From: Planctomycetota bacterium
GTDB taxonomy: Bacteria > Planctomycetota > Planctomycetia > Planctomycetales > Planctomycetaceae
Assembly (NCBI GenBank): GCA_022600195.1
Contig: JAHZKX010000006.1
Location: forward strand, 1 to 64,000
DNA: 64,000 bases
Direction of reading: 5' to 3'
The notes under the pieces are model-generated. The model searched no databases. It saw only the letters and a program-made list of their open reading frames with translations, and was not told the DNA's origin. Position numbers and translations under genes: made by a program. This document shows, piece by piece, positions 1 to 8,710 of this stretch. The first letter of the stretch is position 1; the number at the start of each line of letters is the position of its first letter.

Positions 1-62
1 TCAACATCGGCACGACGCAACATTGGGATAATCTGGTCTACACCATAACGTTTCTGAGGCAT
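1..62 (-). CDS. IS3-family transposase OrfA, N-terminal fragment (cut by window edge)
   Basis: The ATG at 60-62 on the minus strand opens a frame that runs off the window and begins MPQKRYGVDQIIPMLRR. This matches the start of IS3-group OrfA proteins, where a basic K-R-Y/F stretch is followed by an E/D-Q-I-I-x-x-L-R helix of the helix-turn-helix that binds the terminal repeats. An AAAGGA ribosome-binding site sits about 9 bases upstream. Only 20 codons are visible, so integrity of the element and any OrfA/OrfB frameshift cannot be judged. Confidence 0.7.
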   Translation of the reverse strand, partial: MPQKRYGVDQIIPMLRRADV

Positions 63-139
63 CTTAAAAAATCCTTTCCGGGCTTCGCCCGGGATGGATT
101 CTCTCATAATCACTGGTACTATTCACGGGGATAAGGTCA
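1..139 (-). mobile_element. IS3-family insertion sequence, left end (continues beyond the window)
   Basis: Read on the minus strand, the block begins near position 139 with TGACCTTATCCCCG. It then has about 75 non-coding bases and the start of a transposase orfA-like reading frame at 62. Starting with TG and having a short leader before orfA fits IS3-family ends. A GC-rich hairpin (arms 78-83 and 87-92, CCGGGC/GCCCGG) lies in the leader. The plus-strand neighbour changes abruptly from non-coding sequence to a conserved glycosyltransferase reading frame at about 140, which marks the junction. The other terminus, the target duplication and the rest of the transposase are outside the window, so the exact element cannot be named. 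Confidence 0.7.
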
Positions 140-1363
140 GACAAGGGGCTCATCGTAATCAAAGCTCCTTATCACAGCGGAGTCTGCGAAACACGTAATC
201 GCGCTGCTTCAAGAGCAACAGGGAATTATTTACTTTTTCTGGATGGTGACGATATCCTTCCACCCGACTATGTGGAAAAACACTTAGAAGCCATGACCCC
301 TTCGACCCCCTTTGCCTATGGGGGAGCTGAAGCCTTTGGAAGTTTCTCAACACTGTGGGAAGCCCCTGAATGGAAAGAAGGTGATCTCTGGTTGAGAAAT
401 TTTGTGAATACTTCTGCGTTATGGAACCGTCAAGCATTTGAAACAGCCGGTCGCTGGAGGAATAAAATCAATACGATGTGGGACTGGGACCTGGCCCTCA
501 GAGGTGCCAGACTAGATACTCCAGCGCACAGTAAAGCAATTTTGCAATATCGCCAGCATTCAAATTCCTGGTCAGCTAATATTCAAACAAAATATGAAAA
601 GCGACAAGAAGTCCTGTTGCCACAAATAAGGCGCATCTGTTCCAGAATCAGCGTTGGATCCATTATCAGCGGGAGAATTGCCGAATCATTCCCTGAGTGG
701 ATGTCTGCTGTTGCACAATCGGTAAAACTCATCGGCAGCCAGGAACCTGTTGAGCTTATCTTACTCGATAATTCAAATAACCCGGAAACACTCGCCTTAC
801 TTAGATTTGAGACAAATCGATACTTGAACACTTTCGAATCAATTAGAATCATTCCTCACCCCGTCTCTTTCACGTTTTCTAACGAAAAGGAACGGAGGAA
901 TCAGGTGTCGCGATTTATGGCTCACGCCTGCAATCGATTACGAGTGGAAATGAAAGGCGATATTCATTGGCTGATAGAGGACGATATCCGTGTACCACTT
1001 GAAGCGGGGATCAATCTGTTCACAAAATTAACTGAAGACTGGGTTCCACCCAATGCCGTTTCCGGCTGCTATCGAAACCGGCACATCGAAACGCAATTCG
1101 TAGGTGGTCATTTTGACGAGTATCATATCGTCAACACCTTCACGGAGATTGGCACAGAAACCAGTCCCGTTGATTACTGTGGAACTGGTTGTCTTATGTT
1201 TTGGAAAGATAGGACACCACGATATTGGGACAGTCACTACCGAGATGTGCCAGCCCATGATTGGGAATGGTGTGCCAGAATTAAAAAGTCCAACGGCACC
1301 ATATTAATGTTGCCTTCTGTGCACTGTGGACACGTAAAATCTCCTGAGGATATTCTTTATTGA
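140..1363 (+). pseudogene. Tandem GT-A glycosyltransferase, 5' end removed by the IS
   Basis: From 140 the frame is open to the TGA at 1361-1363 and about 407 codons remain. The first domain is the C-terminal part of a family 2 glycosyltransferase. It has the R-N-x-A-(x3)-A-x-G-N-Y-L-x-F-L-D-G-D-D block (nucleotides 194-259), whose Asp residues bind the metal-nucleotide sugar, and a later W-D-W-D-L-A-L-R motif. The second half looks like another GT-A domain, with an I-E-D-D metal motif near 973 and H-D-W-E-W-C near 1257. The usual first ~50 residues (the nucleotide-binding strand and VDDGS-like motif) are missing, and no ATG precedes the DGDD block. The GTG at 272 lies after that block and cannot be the true start. 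Insertion of the adjacent IS explains this. The gene would have decorated a surface glycan; it is probably dead unless the other half continues across the element. Confidence 0.7.
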
Positions 1364-2045
1364 CCGAATCTCATCAAATAGAAATAAGAAAAACACAGGC
1401 CTACATACACAATGATAGGAAGCAGGCACTAGTCCCCTAACGTTGCGCGCTGATTGAAGCAAGTAGACCTGTGCATTTCTCTGTGTGTCATTTCCGCTTA
1501 TCACAAAAATGACAGACACCCTCTATATGCATATAGGGGGTGAACTCGTAATTCTTCCAAAAGTATTTATTAACTCTGACCAGATTTTGTAAAAAAACAA
1601 AATGAAGTAAACAATATTACATACATGTATTTGTGTATTAACATAACAAATGGACCTTACAATTACTAGCCCAGCTGGAACGAAATCATAATCGAATCTG
1701 ATCTTAAGTGCCTTAACAGTATTGTTTTCCACACAAGGACTAATTGAAATTCACGCGTTTTAATTATATTCTAAAACCCCCTGCTGTTCTTGATTGCCGA
1801 TCTATCTCATCAGCCTCACTTGGTAGATGTTCATTTAAACACATCTCTTCAAACTCAATTGAAATATTAGCTTTCGATTTTGCTTCTAATCATAGCTATA
1901 TGAATCCTTACCTATTTGACAACTGATTGTTAACAATTTACAACATACATATTCATCGACTACGTGTCGGCTTAAGAAAATGGTGATTTGCTTTTGATTC
2001 CATTACTTGCATTATCACAACAGATTATTGTTTTGAGGATTTCTA
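1364..2045. other. Intergenic region, AT-rich, no gene supported
   Basis: No convincing coding sequence is present. Two symmetric elements stand out. One is an 8-bp inverted repeat TGTCATTT/AAATGACA at 1486-1493 and 1507-1514, which could end the upstream transcript. The other is a perfect 14-bp palindrome CTATATGCATATAG at 1523-1536, extended to a near-palindrome at 1519-1540. The stretch just before 2046 must carry the promoter of the GntR operon, but no box is clear enough to call. Confidence 0.5.
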
Positions 2046-2666
2046 ATGAATGAATCTCAGTTAGTCCGAGGCTTGGGCGAACAGATCGTGGAGCGACTAA
2101 GAGAAGACATCTTCTCGGGTAGAATCGCAGAAGGCGAACGCTTGCGCGAAATTGATCTGGCAAAACGATTTGATGTAAGCAGAGGCCCCATTCGTGAAGC
2201 GATTCAACAACTCGCCTGGGAAGGCATTGTTAATACAGATCGAAATAAAGGTGCACTCGTTGCAACGTCAGCCCCTGATGAAATTACGGAACTGATTATT
2301 CCACTTCGGTGCACGACCGAAAAATACGCAATTCGACTTTTTTTCGACAATTTAACAGAAGAAGACTTTCTTATCTGGGAAAATATTCTTGGCAAAATGA
2401 AACAAGCTTGCGAAGCGAAAGATTTTGCACTCATCTCTGAACACGATATTGCCTTTCATCGTGCGCTGGTTAAACGCTCTCATTCGCCTGATCTTTTAGC
2501 GATCTGGTCTTCTATTGTATCACGCGTCAGACGGCATTTCCGTGAATCCCATTTGAATTATAAAAATCCAATTCAGATCTACGAAGAACATCTGCCAATT
2601 ATCGATGCACTAAAAAGCAAAAGTTTGGCCCAGGCACTCCAGGTAATTGAGGATCATATTGAATAA
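2046..2666 (+). CDS. GntR-family regulator, FadR/FCD subfamily
   Basis: A 206-residue one-component transcription factor. Residues ~10-75 form the GntR winged helix-turn-helix, with the conserved run E-G-E-R-L-R-E followed by L-A-x-x-F-x-V-S-R-x-P-x-R-E-A. Residues ~85-206 are the all-helical FCD effector domain. Its candidate metal/ligand residues are seen in E-H-D-I-A-F-H, Y-E-E-H and E-D-H near the end. FCD regulators usually bind small carboxylates such as sugar acids or amino-acid derivatives and repress the adjacent catabolic operon. A GAGGA ribosome-binding site at 2036-2040 supports the ATG. It is the first gene of a tightly spaced operon (18 bases to the next gene) that includes an enolase-superfamily enzyme, a deacylase and a transporter, so it most likely senses their substrate. 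The ligand is unknown. Confidence 0.9.
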   Translation: MNESQLVRGLGEQIVERLREDIFSGRIAEGERLREIDLAKRFDVSRGPIREAIQQLAWEGIVNTDRNKGALVATSAPDEITELIIPLRCTTEKYAIRLFFDNLTEEDFLIWENILGKMKQACEAKDFALISEHDIAFHRALVKRSHSPDLLAIWSSIVSRVRRHFRESHLNYKNPIQIYEEHLPIIDALKSKSLAQALQVIEDHIE

Positions 2667-2684
2667 AGCAAATTCGATTCAGCC

Positions 2685-5600
2685 ATGTACAATACAATTA
2701 AACAAAAATTGACATCCAGCTTACACGCATTAATTTTTTTCGGAATTTTATTGTGCGGATCGCCTTCCGGCTGGGCTGATACTAAAAATGATCCAGTCGT
2801 TCAAAAAATACAAGAACGTTTTTTTGAAGAGCAGGTTCGTCCACTCTTGATCAAACACTGCATCGAATGCCACGGCCCCAAAAAACAGTTTGCAGAACTA
2901 CGACTGGACTCTCGTGATCATCTGCTTAAAGGTGGTGAAACGGGCCCTGCCATCAAAGTCAATCATCCTGATGAAAGTCTCTTGATAACCGCAGTTCGCC
3001 GTGAGTCTCTCGAAATGCCTCCCGACAATCCACTCAAAACTGAAGAGATCGAAATATTATCTACATGGATCAAACATGGCGCTGCCTGGCCGCAAAAAGC
3101 AATCATTGGAAATGAGACCAAAATCAACTTTTCTGAACACTGGGCTTTTCAACAAATTCAAAAACCAGTTCGACCTGCTGTGAAAAATACAAACTGGCCA
3201 CAAAATGAAATTGATTATTTTATCCTTTCCAAACTGGAACGACATCAGCTCAAACCTTCTCCTCCTGCAAAATCAGCCACTCTACTGCGTCGCATCGCAT
3301 GGGACCTCACTGGTCTTCCCCCGACGATTGAACAAGTCAAAAGGTTTTCTGACAAACACAATTCCACCTCGATCAAAACCATCATAGATCAACAACTTGC
3401 TTCCTTACATTATGGAGAACGCTGGGGAAGATACTGGCTGGATCTGGCACGCTATGCTGACACCAAAGGCTACGTTTTTTTTGAGAAACCTTCCTTCCAT
3501 ATCGCATATACGTTCCGTGACTATGTAATCAACAGCTTCAATCAGGATAAACCATTTAACGAATTTATTCTGGAACAACTGGCTGCAGATTATTTAAAAG
3601 AGGAAATCCCGCATCAATCTCAGGCAGCACTGGGATTCATTACCGTCGGTCCCAGATTCAAAAACGATACGCATGATATCATCTCAGACCGAATTGACGT
3701 GGTCACACGCGGATTCCTTGGTCTTACGGTAGGTTGTGCACGCTGCCATAACCATAAGTACGACCCCATTTCAATCGATGACTATTATTCTCTGTATGGC
3801 GTCTTCAGAAATTCGCTTGAGCCAATTCATCTCCCTTTTCGGAATCAAGGTAAACTCCCTGCGGACCTCGAAGCACAGGCACAAAAGATCAAGCAAGCCG
3901 CTGAGAATTTAGATCAACTCTATCAACATCAATACGAAAAAATCCTCAATGATACCCATCAGAGATTGGCCGAATACCTTAGCGTAGCACAATCTCGCAG
4001 AAGTGGCCCGAATACCGTAAAATTTGATGTGATCGTTGATGGGGATGATCTCAATCCGGAAGTCTTACAAATCTGGCAAGAATTTCTAGACCAATCTGAA
4101 AACAGCAAATCTCAAGCATTTATGCTCTGGCATCAATTAGCCACGATTCCCAACGATTCATTTGCAATTCAGGCTCCAAACTTTCTACGTCACACATTGA
4201 AAAAGTACACTCAAGACCCTTTGATCCAACTCATTGCCTCTCATCTGTCGAAAAGGAAACTCAAAAGTTTTCAGGATGTGACCTCGGGATATGCGGATCT
4301 ATTTAAAAAACTCGATCACGAATGGGATAACTGGACCGTAGAAGCTCCCAAACCCGGAAGAAAAAAACAACGAAAACATTTTGCGTCTCATAAACAGGCT
4401 TATTTCACAGCATTTTACAGTCCCCATTCGCCATTAGTGATCCCCTTGCATGGCTATACTATTTTAAAGCTGTTTCCAGATCGGAAGTTACAAAAAAAAG
4501 TCAAAGAACTGAACAATGCGTTGGATAAAGCCCGCGCTGATGCACCCATCGAACTGGCACAAATGTTGTCGCTACAGGATGCCACACAAATTATCGAACC
4601 ACGGGTTTTTAAAAGGGGAAATCCAGGTACGCCCGCTCACTCTGTCCCAAGAAGATATTTAACCTTTTTCGACCAGCTCTCCAGTAAACCATTCACACGA
4701 GGGAGTGGAAGGCTGGAACTTGCTCAAGCAATCGTTTCCCCAAAAAACCCGCTGACTGCCAGAGTCATTGTGAATCGTGTCTGGCAGCATCACTTCGGCA
4801 GAGGAATCGTTTCTACACCCAGCGATTTTGGAATTCAAGGAGACTCTCCTTCCCATCCCGAACTTCTGGATCACCTGGCAAGCTGGTTCATGCACAATGG
4901 ATGGTCCATTAAAAAACTGCATCGCTATATCATGCAGTCAGCCACGTATCAACAACAAAGTATTTCTCATGCATACGGCGAAAAAACAGACCCTGCAAAC
5001 AAGCTATTATGGAGAATGAATCGTCGGCGTCAGGACTTTGAAACGATGCGTGACACATTACTTCAGGTAAGCCAGCAGCTCGATACCAAATTCGGTGGAA
5101 AATCAATCAATGGAATCACGTTGAATTCCAACAAACGCAGAACGATTTATACTTCCATCGACCGACAACGTGTGCCTGGCCTGTTGCGTACTTTCGACTT
5201 CCCCTCTCCGGATGTCAGTACTGGAAGCCGAAACTCGACCTCGGTTCCCGGGCAATCTCTGTTCCTGATGAACCACCCCTTAGTCCTGAAATCTGCTGAG
5301 ATTCTGGGAAAAGAAGCAGAACAGACTGCCAATCCAACAATCGGAATCCGACAACTCTATCAGAAAATTTTGCAACGAAAACCAGATCAGGAAGAGTTGA
5401 ATGAAATGCAGAAGTTTCTGGAAGCTGACCAACTCCCGGAAAAACCAGAGTTGACTGCTTCACTATGGGAGTATGGTTATGGCGCCTATGACCAAGAGTC
5501 AAAAAAACTTTCGCACTTTAATCCGCTGCCTTACTGGAATGGTAAACAATTTCAGGGGGGAGAGCGTTTACCCGATCCAAAAATAGGCTGGGTGTTTATT

Positions 5601-6077
5601 GATTCCACAGGAGGCCACCCTGGTAATGACATGCAGCATGTTGCCGTGATTCGCTGGCGTGCTCCTGAAGCAATGGTTGTGTCAATAAAAGGAACTCTCA
5701 AACACGAAATGCCACAGGGAAACGGCATTCGTGGACGTATCCTCGTCGACGGTAAACTGATGCTGGGGCCATGGAAGATTCACCAGAAATCGGTAGAAAC
5801 TAACCTCGATAAAATCATACTGAAAAAAAATGACTCCATCGATTTTATCGTCGATATCGCTGATCATCTGGGATATGACTCTTTTATCTGGTCTCCGGAA
5901 ATCACAATGCAGCCTCTTGAAATAGAAACCACATCGAAGACAAACATAAAACAAACTCCCCAACAGCTATGGAACTATTCCAAAGATTTTAGAAAACCCG
6001 ATTCAGTACAAATAACTCCCTGGCAAAGCCTGGCCCAGATTCTGTTGTTATCCAATGAATTTCAGTTTATCGATTGA
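2685..6077 (+). CDS. Secreted PSCyt1-DUF1549-DUF1553 protein with C-terminal beta domain
   Basis: A 1130-residue exported planctomycete cytochrome-like protein. A signal peptide spans residues ~1-31. A PSCyt1 domain follows with the haem motif CIECH (C59, C62, H63). DUF1549 spans ~194-385 and contains a second C-x2-CH (C351, C354, H355, in CARCHNHKYDP). A charged helical linker covers ~385-660, and DUF1553 (N-R-V-W-Q-H-H-F-G-R-G-I) covers ~673-915. Residues ~930-1100 form an extra beta-rich segment with G-R-I-L-V-D-G-K, reminiscent of carbohydrate-binding or LamG-like sandwiches. No enzyme activity is established for DUF1549/DUF1553. The next gene is the usual DUF1501 partner. In this operon the pair sits between the regulator and three catabolism genes, which suggests periplasmic handling or oxidation of the operon substrate. 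Confidence 0.9.
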   Translation: MYNTIKQKLTSSLHALIFFGILLCGSPSGWADTKNDPVVQKIQERFFEEQVRPLLIKHCIECHGPKKQFAELRLDSRDHLLKGGETGPAIKVNHPDESLLITAVRRESLEMPPDNPLKTEEIEILSTWIKHGAAWPQKAIIGNETKINFSEHWAFQQIQKPVRPAVKNTNWPQNEIDYFILSKLERHQLKPSPPAKSATLLRRIAWDLTGLPPTIEQVKRFSDKHNSTSIKTIIDQQLASLHYGERWGRYWLDLARYADTKGYVFFEKPSFHIAYTFRDYVINSFNQDKPFNEFILEQLAADYLKEEIPHQSQAALGFITVGPRFKNDTHDIISDRIDVVTRGFLGLTVGCARCHNHKYDPISIDDYYSLYGVFRNSLEPIHLPFRNQGKLPADLEAQAQKIKQAAENLDQLYQHQYEKILNDTHQRLAEYLSVAQSRRSGPNTVKFDVIVDGDDLNPEVLQIWQEFLDQSENSKSQAFMLWHQLATIPNDSFAIQAPNFLRHTLKKYTQDPLIQLIASHLSKRKLKSFQDVTSGYADLFKKLDHEWDNWTVEAPKPGRKKQRKHFASHKQAYFTAFYSPHSPLVIPLHGYTILKLFPDRKLQKKVKELNNALDKARADAPIELAQMLSLQDATQIIEPRVFKRGNPGTPAHSVPRRYLTFFDQLSSKPFTRGSGRLELAQAIVSPKNPLTARVIVNRVWQHHFGRGIVSTPSDFGIQGDSPSHPELLDHLASWFMHNGWSIKKLHRYIMQSATYQQQSISHAYGEKTDPANKLLWRMNRRRQDFETMRDTLLQVSQQLDTKFGGKSINGITLNSNKRRTIYTSIDRQRVPGLLRTFDFPSPDVSTGSRNSTSVPGQSLFLMNHPLVLKSAEILGKEAEQTANPTIGIRQLYQKILQRKPDQEELNEMQKFLEADQLPEKPELTASLWEYGYGAYDQESKKLSHFNPLPYWNGKQFQGGERLPDPKIGWVFIDSTGGHPGNDMQHVAVIRWRAPEAMVVSIKGTLKHEMPQGNGIRGRILVDGKLMLGPWKIHQKSVETNLDKIILKKNDSIDFIVDIADHLGYDSFIWSPEITMQPLEIETTSKTNIKQTPQQLWNYSKDFRKPDSVQITPWQSLAQILLLSNEFQFID

Positions 6078-6097
6078 ATCAGTTTAAAGCAGAAAAC

Positions 6098-7501
6098 ATG
6101 AATTACATCACACAAAACTTACCCCCACTTTCCAGACGCGAAATGCTGTCACGAACCGGCATGGGAATGGGCATGCTGGCTTTAGCAGGACTGACATCAG
6201 AAGAAAACGCACAGGCATCAAACAGCTCAGGGGCTATCACCAGACATCACCCTGCACAGGCCAAACAAGTCGTGCACCTCTTTATGAATGGAGGCCCCTC
6301 ACACGTCGACACCTTTGATCCCAAACCACTACTGAAAAAGTTCCACGGCAAACCGTTGCCAAACCCCAGTTTGCCAACGGAACGAAAGACGGCAGGTGCC
6401 CTGAGTTCTCCTTTTCAATTCAAGAAGTATGGTGAATCAGGAATCGAAGTCAGTGAACTCTTTCAAAAAACAGCAGCTGCACACATCGATGACATGTGCA
6501 TCATTCGTTCAATGCATTCCGATATCCCGAATCATGAACCATCACTACTATTAATGAACTGTGGCGACAATGCCCTCCCCCGACCCAGCTTTGGCTCCTG
6601 GGTAAATTACGGTTTAGGCTCGTTAAATGAAAACCTGCCCGGCTTCGTAGTACTCTGCCCCAATGGATTTCCAGTTGTCGGCCCCAAAAACTGGCGGTCC
6701 GCATTTCTACCAGGTTCTTTTCAGGGAACTCATCTCGATACAAAAGAAACTGTTGTCTCCCGATTAATCGAAAACATCAATAACCCTCAACCTCCCGAAC
6801 GTCAACGACGACAACTCGACCTGTTACAGAAAATCAATCAGCGTCATCTAAAACAAAGAGGACATGATTCCTTACTCGAAGCGAGAATTCAATCTTTCGA
6901 ATTAGCATATCGCATGCAATTTGAAGCGTCGAATGTCCTGGATCTTTCAAAAGAACCAAAGCACATCCATGAAATGTACGGCGATGGTTTACAAGGACGA
7001 CAATTATTAATGACCCGCCGCTTACTCGAAAAAGGAGTCCGCTTTATTCAGGTCTGGCACAGTGGAGGTCAGGCATGGGATCACCATAGTGGTATTGAAA
7101 AAGGTCTGAGACAGCTTTGTGGCCAATGGGATCAGCCCATCGCCGCGTTTCTGAAGGATTTAAAACAACGGGGAATGCTCGATTCGACACTGACTCTCTG
7201 GGGAGGCGAATTTGGCAGGACACCCGTCGCAGAACTTCCCGCAATGAGTGGCCGTGATCACAATCACTATGGCTTCAGCATGTGGATGGCAGGCGGCGGT
7301 GTCAAAGGCGGGTACGTACATGGGGCGACCGATGAAACAGGGTTCGCCGCATCCGAAAACAAAGTCCACGTGCATGACCTGCACGCCACAATGCTGCATT
7401 TGCTCGGCATTGATCATGAAAAACTCACCTACCGCTATGCAGGTAGAGATTTCCGTTTGACTGATGTGCACGGCCGTGTCGTAAAAGAAATTCTTGCTTA
7501 G
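6098..7501 (+). CDS. DUF1501 protein, Tat-exported (alkaline phosphatase/sulfatase-like fold)
   Basis: 467 residues from the ATG at 6098. An in-frame TTG at 6074 would overlap the preceding gene and adds nothing conserved. The N terminus carries a twin-arginine signal (S-R-R-E-M-L) followed by a Gly/Ala/Leu-rich h-region, so export folded by Tat is predicted. DUF1501 proteins are distant relatives of the alkaline phosphatase superfamily. Hallmarks seen here are F-M-N-G-G-P-S-H-V-D-T-F-D-P-K near the start, W-D-H-H-S-G-I, G-G-E-F-G-R-T-P, G-R-D-H-N-H and the terminal V-H-D-L-H-A-T-M-L-H-L-L-G block. The role is unknown. Almost every DUF1501 gene neighbours a DUF1549/1553 or DUF1800 gene, as here (20 bases downstream). 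Confidence 0.9.
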   Translation: MNYITQNLPPLSRREMLSRTGMGMGMLALAGLTSEENAQASNSSGAITRHHPAQAKQVVHLFMNGGPSHVDTFDPKPLLKKFHGKPLPNPSLPTERKTAGALSSPFQFKKYGESGIEVSELFQKTAAAHIDDMCIIRSMHSDIPNHEPSLLLMNCGDNALPRPSFGSWVNYGLGSLNENLPGFVVLCPNGFPVVGPKNWRSAFLPGSFQGTHLDTKETVVSRLIENINNPQPPERQRRQLDLLQKINQRHLKQRGHDSLLEARIQSFELAYRMQFEASNVLDLSKEPKHIHEMYGDGLQGRQLLMTRRLLEKGVRFIQVWHSGGQAWDHHSGIEKGLRQLCGQWDQPIAAFLKDLKQRGMLDSTLTLWGGEFGRTPVAELPAMSGRDHNHYGFSMWMAGGGVKGGYVHGATDETGFAASENKVHVHDLHATMLHLLGIDHEKLTYRYAGRDFRLTDVHGRVVKEILA

Positions 7502-7549
7502 TACAATGCAGCTTTTAATCACACTCTACACTCAAGGTAATTAACTTCC

Positions 7550-8668
7550 ATGAAAATTGAACAAATCACTTGTCAAATATTACGATCAGGTTCCGTCACT
7601 AACAAAACAGCCAGTTGCCAGGACTCCGTTTTAGTGCGAATCAAAACCGATACCGGCCTGGAAGGAATCGGTGAAGCAGATTCTTCACCGGAAGTCGTCA
7701 AAGCAGTCATCGATGCCCCCTATAGTCACAATGTCGCGTGTGGACTAAGAGAACTTCTCATAGGTGAAAACCCACTGGAAACAGAACGACTCTGGCAGAA
7801 AATGTATCGGCACACCATGTACTTTGGAAGAACCGGTGTCACCATCACCGCCATGGCTGCCATTGACATGGCGCTCTGGGATTTGAAAGGGAAACATTTC
7901 AACGAGCCAATCCATCGTCTCCTGGGAGGACAACACCACACCGAATTCCAGGCTTATGCATCCATCCTGTTCGGCAGGGATGGTCGGGAAACATGTGACA
8001 TCGCCCAACGCTGGATCGAAAATGGTTACACAGCCGTTAAATTTGGTTGGGAACCGATGGGTGAGTCTGAAAAACTTGACCTGGAACTTGTCGCCGGTGC
8101 CCGGGAAGGCATGGGAGATGGTATTTTATTGATCGATGCTGGTTGCGTCTGGGACGCCAGGACTGCCCTGCAACGAGCGCACTCCTTTGCTGAATTCAAT
8201 ATCGGCTGGCTCGAAGAACCACTCTTCCCGCACGATGTCGCCGGTTATGCCTGGTTGAAAGATCGCTCTCCTGTTCCGATTGCCGCCGGTGAAGAAGAAT
8301 GTGGACGCGAATCATTCCGTCCTTATCTCGATCAAAGAGCCTTGGACGTTTTTCAAATTGATCTGGCACGTAACGGTTTTTCGGAAGCCACATATCTAAA
8401 ACATAGAATCGCTGAAATTGGTGCGCGTCCCTGCAATCATTGCTATACCAGCCCTATCACCGTCGCGGCGAGCCTGCACTGGCTGGCAACCTGTAAAGAT
8501 GCGTTCATCTTTGAAGACTGTGTGGAAGATGAGCCTCTCAGACACGAATTGACGCTAGAAAAAGTGCAAGCGGAAAATGGTATCATCCAGGTCCCCGATA
8601 GACCAGGTCTGGGCATCACGCTCAATGAAGACTTCGTCTCTGCACACATTGTCTCAGAATCAAATTAA
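7550..8668 (+). CDS. Enolase-superfamily enzyme (mandelate racemase/muconate lactonizing family)
   Basis: A 372-residue cytosolic enzyme with the capping domain (~1-125) and the (beta/alpha)7 barrel. Magnesium ligands are visible as D196 (L-I-D-A-G), the Glu of W-L-E-E-P (222/223) and the Glu of A-A-G-E-E-E (248-250). A candidate His-Asp dyad typical of the mandelate racemase subgroup is D271 (Q-I-D-L-A-R) with H297 (C-N-H-C-Y). The second lysine of the K-x-K base pair is replaced (A-V-K164-F-G-W), which leaves the dyad as the likely main base. Members dehydrate sugar acids or racemise/epimerise acidic substrates after proton abstraction next to a carboxylate. The specific reaction cannot be assigned. 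Neighbouring deacylase and symporter genes suggest uptake and breakdown of one carboxylate. Confidence 0.88.
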   Translation: MKIEQITCQILRSGSVTNKTASCQDSVLVRIKTDTGLEGIGEADSSPEVVKAVIDAPYSHNVACGLRELLIGENPLETERLWQKMYRHTMYFGRTGVTITAMAAIDMALWDLKGKHFNEPIHRLLGGQHHTEFQAYASILFGRDGRETCDIAQRWIENGYTAVKFGWEPMGESEKLDLELVAGAREGMGDGILLIDAGCVWDARTALQRAHSFAEFNIGWLEEPLFPHDVAGYAWLKDRSPVPIAAGEEECGRESFRPYLDQRALDVFQIDLARNGFSEATYLKHRIAEIGARPCNHCYTSPITVAASLHWLATCKDAFIFEDCVEDEPLRHELTLEKVQAENGIIQVPDRPGLGITLNEDFVSAHIVSESN

Positions 8669-8710
8669 TCACAGCAGTCTACTTTCCCCTTATTGAATAG
8701 AATCAATACC

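Noticed and set aside
1744-1926. 60-codon frame in the AT-rich region before the GntR gene
   Set aside because: Low-complexity translation without a ribosome-binding site; consistent with random AT-rich sequence.
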